From positions 35,001 through 99,000 of the forward strand of contig JAMPIV010015253.1 of the NCBI GenBank assembly GCA_024509875.1: a stretch of 64,000 nucleotides of DNA, written 5' to 3'. Shown here piece by piece: positions 63,977 to 64,000 of this stretch (position 1 is its first letter; each line of letters begins with the position of its first letter). Below the pieces are notes generated by a model, which saw only the letters and a list, made by a program, of their open reading frames with translations, was not told the origin of the DNA and searched no databases. The stretch is from Oreohelix idahoensis (Eukaryota; Mollusca; Gastropoda; Stylommatophora; Oreohelicidae). The translations under genes and the position numbers were made by a program.

Positions 63977-64000
63977 GATAAGGACAGTGACCGACTCCCT

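Overview
The window is animal nuclear DNA in which I find no convincing intact host gene. It is AT-rich, full of microsatellites, and built almost entirely from nested, mostly decayed mobile elements. A short antisense piece carrying the universal 5' start of 18S rRNA (61324-61400), RTE and CR1-like LINEs, tRNA-headed SINEs, a ZBED5-like hAT element and Helitron 3' ends all point to a metazoan. The mix suggests a lophotrochozoan, perhaps a mollusc, but that assignment is inference.

Region 1 (1-21728) is a tandem Ty3/gypsy array on the minus strand: LTR - internal - LTR - internal - LTR, with 2,027-bp LTRs starting TGT and ending ACA. The two internal regions are nearly identical but broken at different sites. 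Integrase remnants (zinc-binding and GPY/F modules) lie upstream of reverse transcriptase and RNase H. This is the Gmr1-type domain order rather than the canonical gypsy order. Neither copy shows a protease or an integrase catalytic core. The third LTR is split by a 7.3-kb CR1-like LINE (13641-20936), whose ORF1 carries a degenerate SGNH-esterase-like domain and whose 3' tail holds repeated 3' ends plus long GATA/GACA, G and A runs.

Region 2 (21729-36700) holds a 5'-truncated RTE LINE with a 12-bp target duplication (22892-24065) and a CACTG...CAGTG inverted-repeat transposon with 3-bp duplications carrying an orphan protein family (24455-26610). It also holds two Helitron-like ends with hairpin plus CTAG (29125 and 34659, opposite orientation), two tRNA-headed SINE families, and a complete but frameshifted hAT element with an exact 8-bp duplication (30200-32742). 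A 4 x 92-bp repeat and a 9 x 49-bp repeat follow.

Region 3 (37800-47313) is a second LTR retroelement with 808-bp LTRs and a perfect 5-bp duplication (CGGGC). It keeps only a terminal RNase H from pol. It also carries a very unusual long coiled-coil protein ending in an RRM-like RNA-binding domain, split in frame by an RTE LINE flanked by an 11-bp duplication.

Region 4 (47314-64000) is gene-poor, with LINE remnants, dispersed repeats, a 400-bp TA array containing a long palindrome with unique arms, an orphan 18S start joined to GC-rich presumed 5' ETS, and simple repeats at the right end. The elements do not form a pathway. The window records successive insertions, with LINEs inside LTR elements, and the 37.8-47.3 kb element is the strongest candidate for something not previously described.
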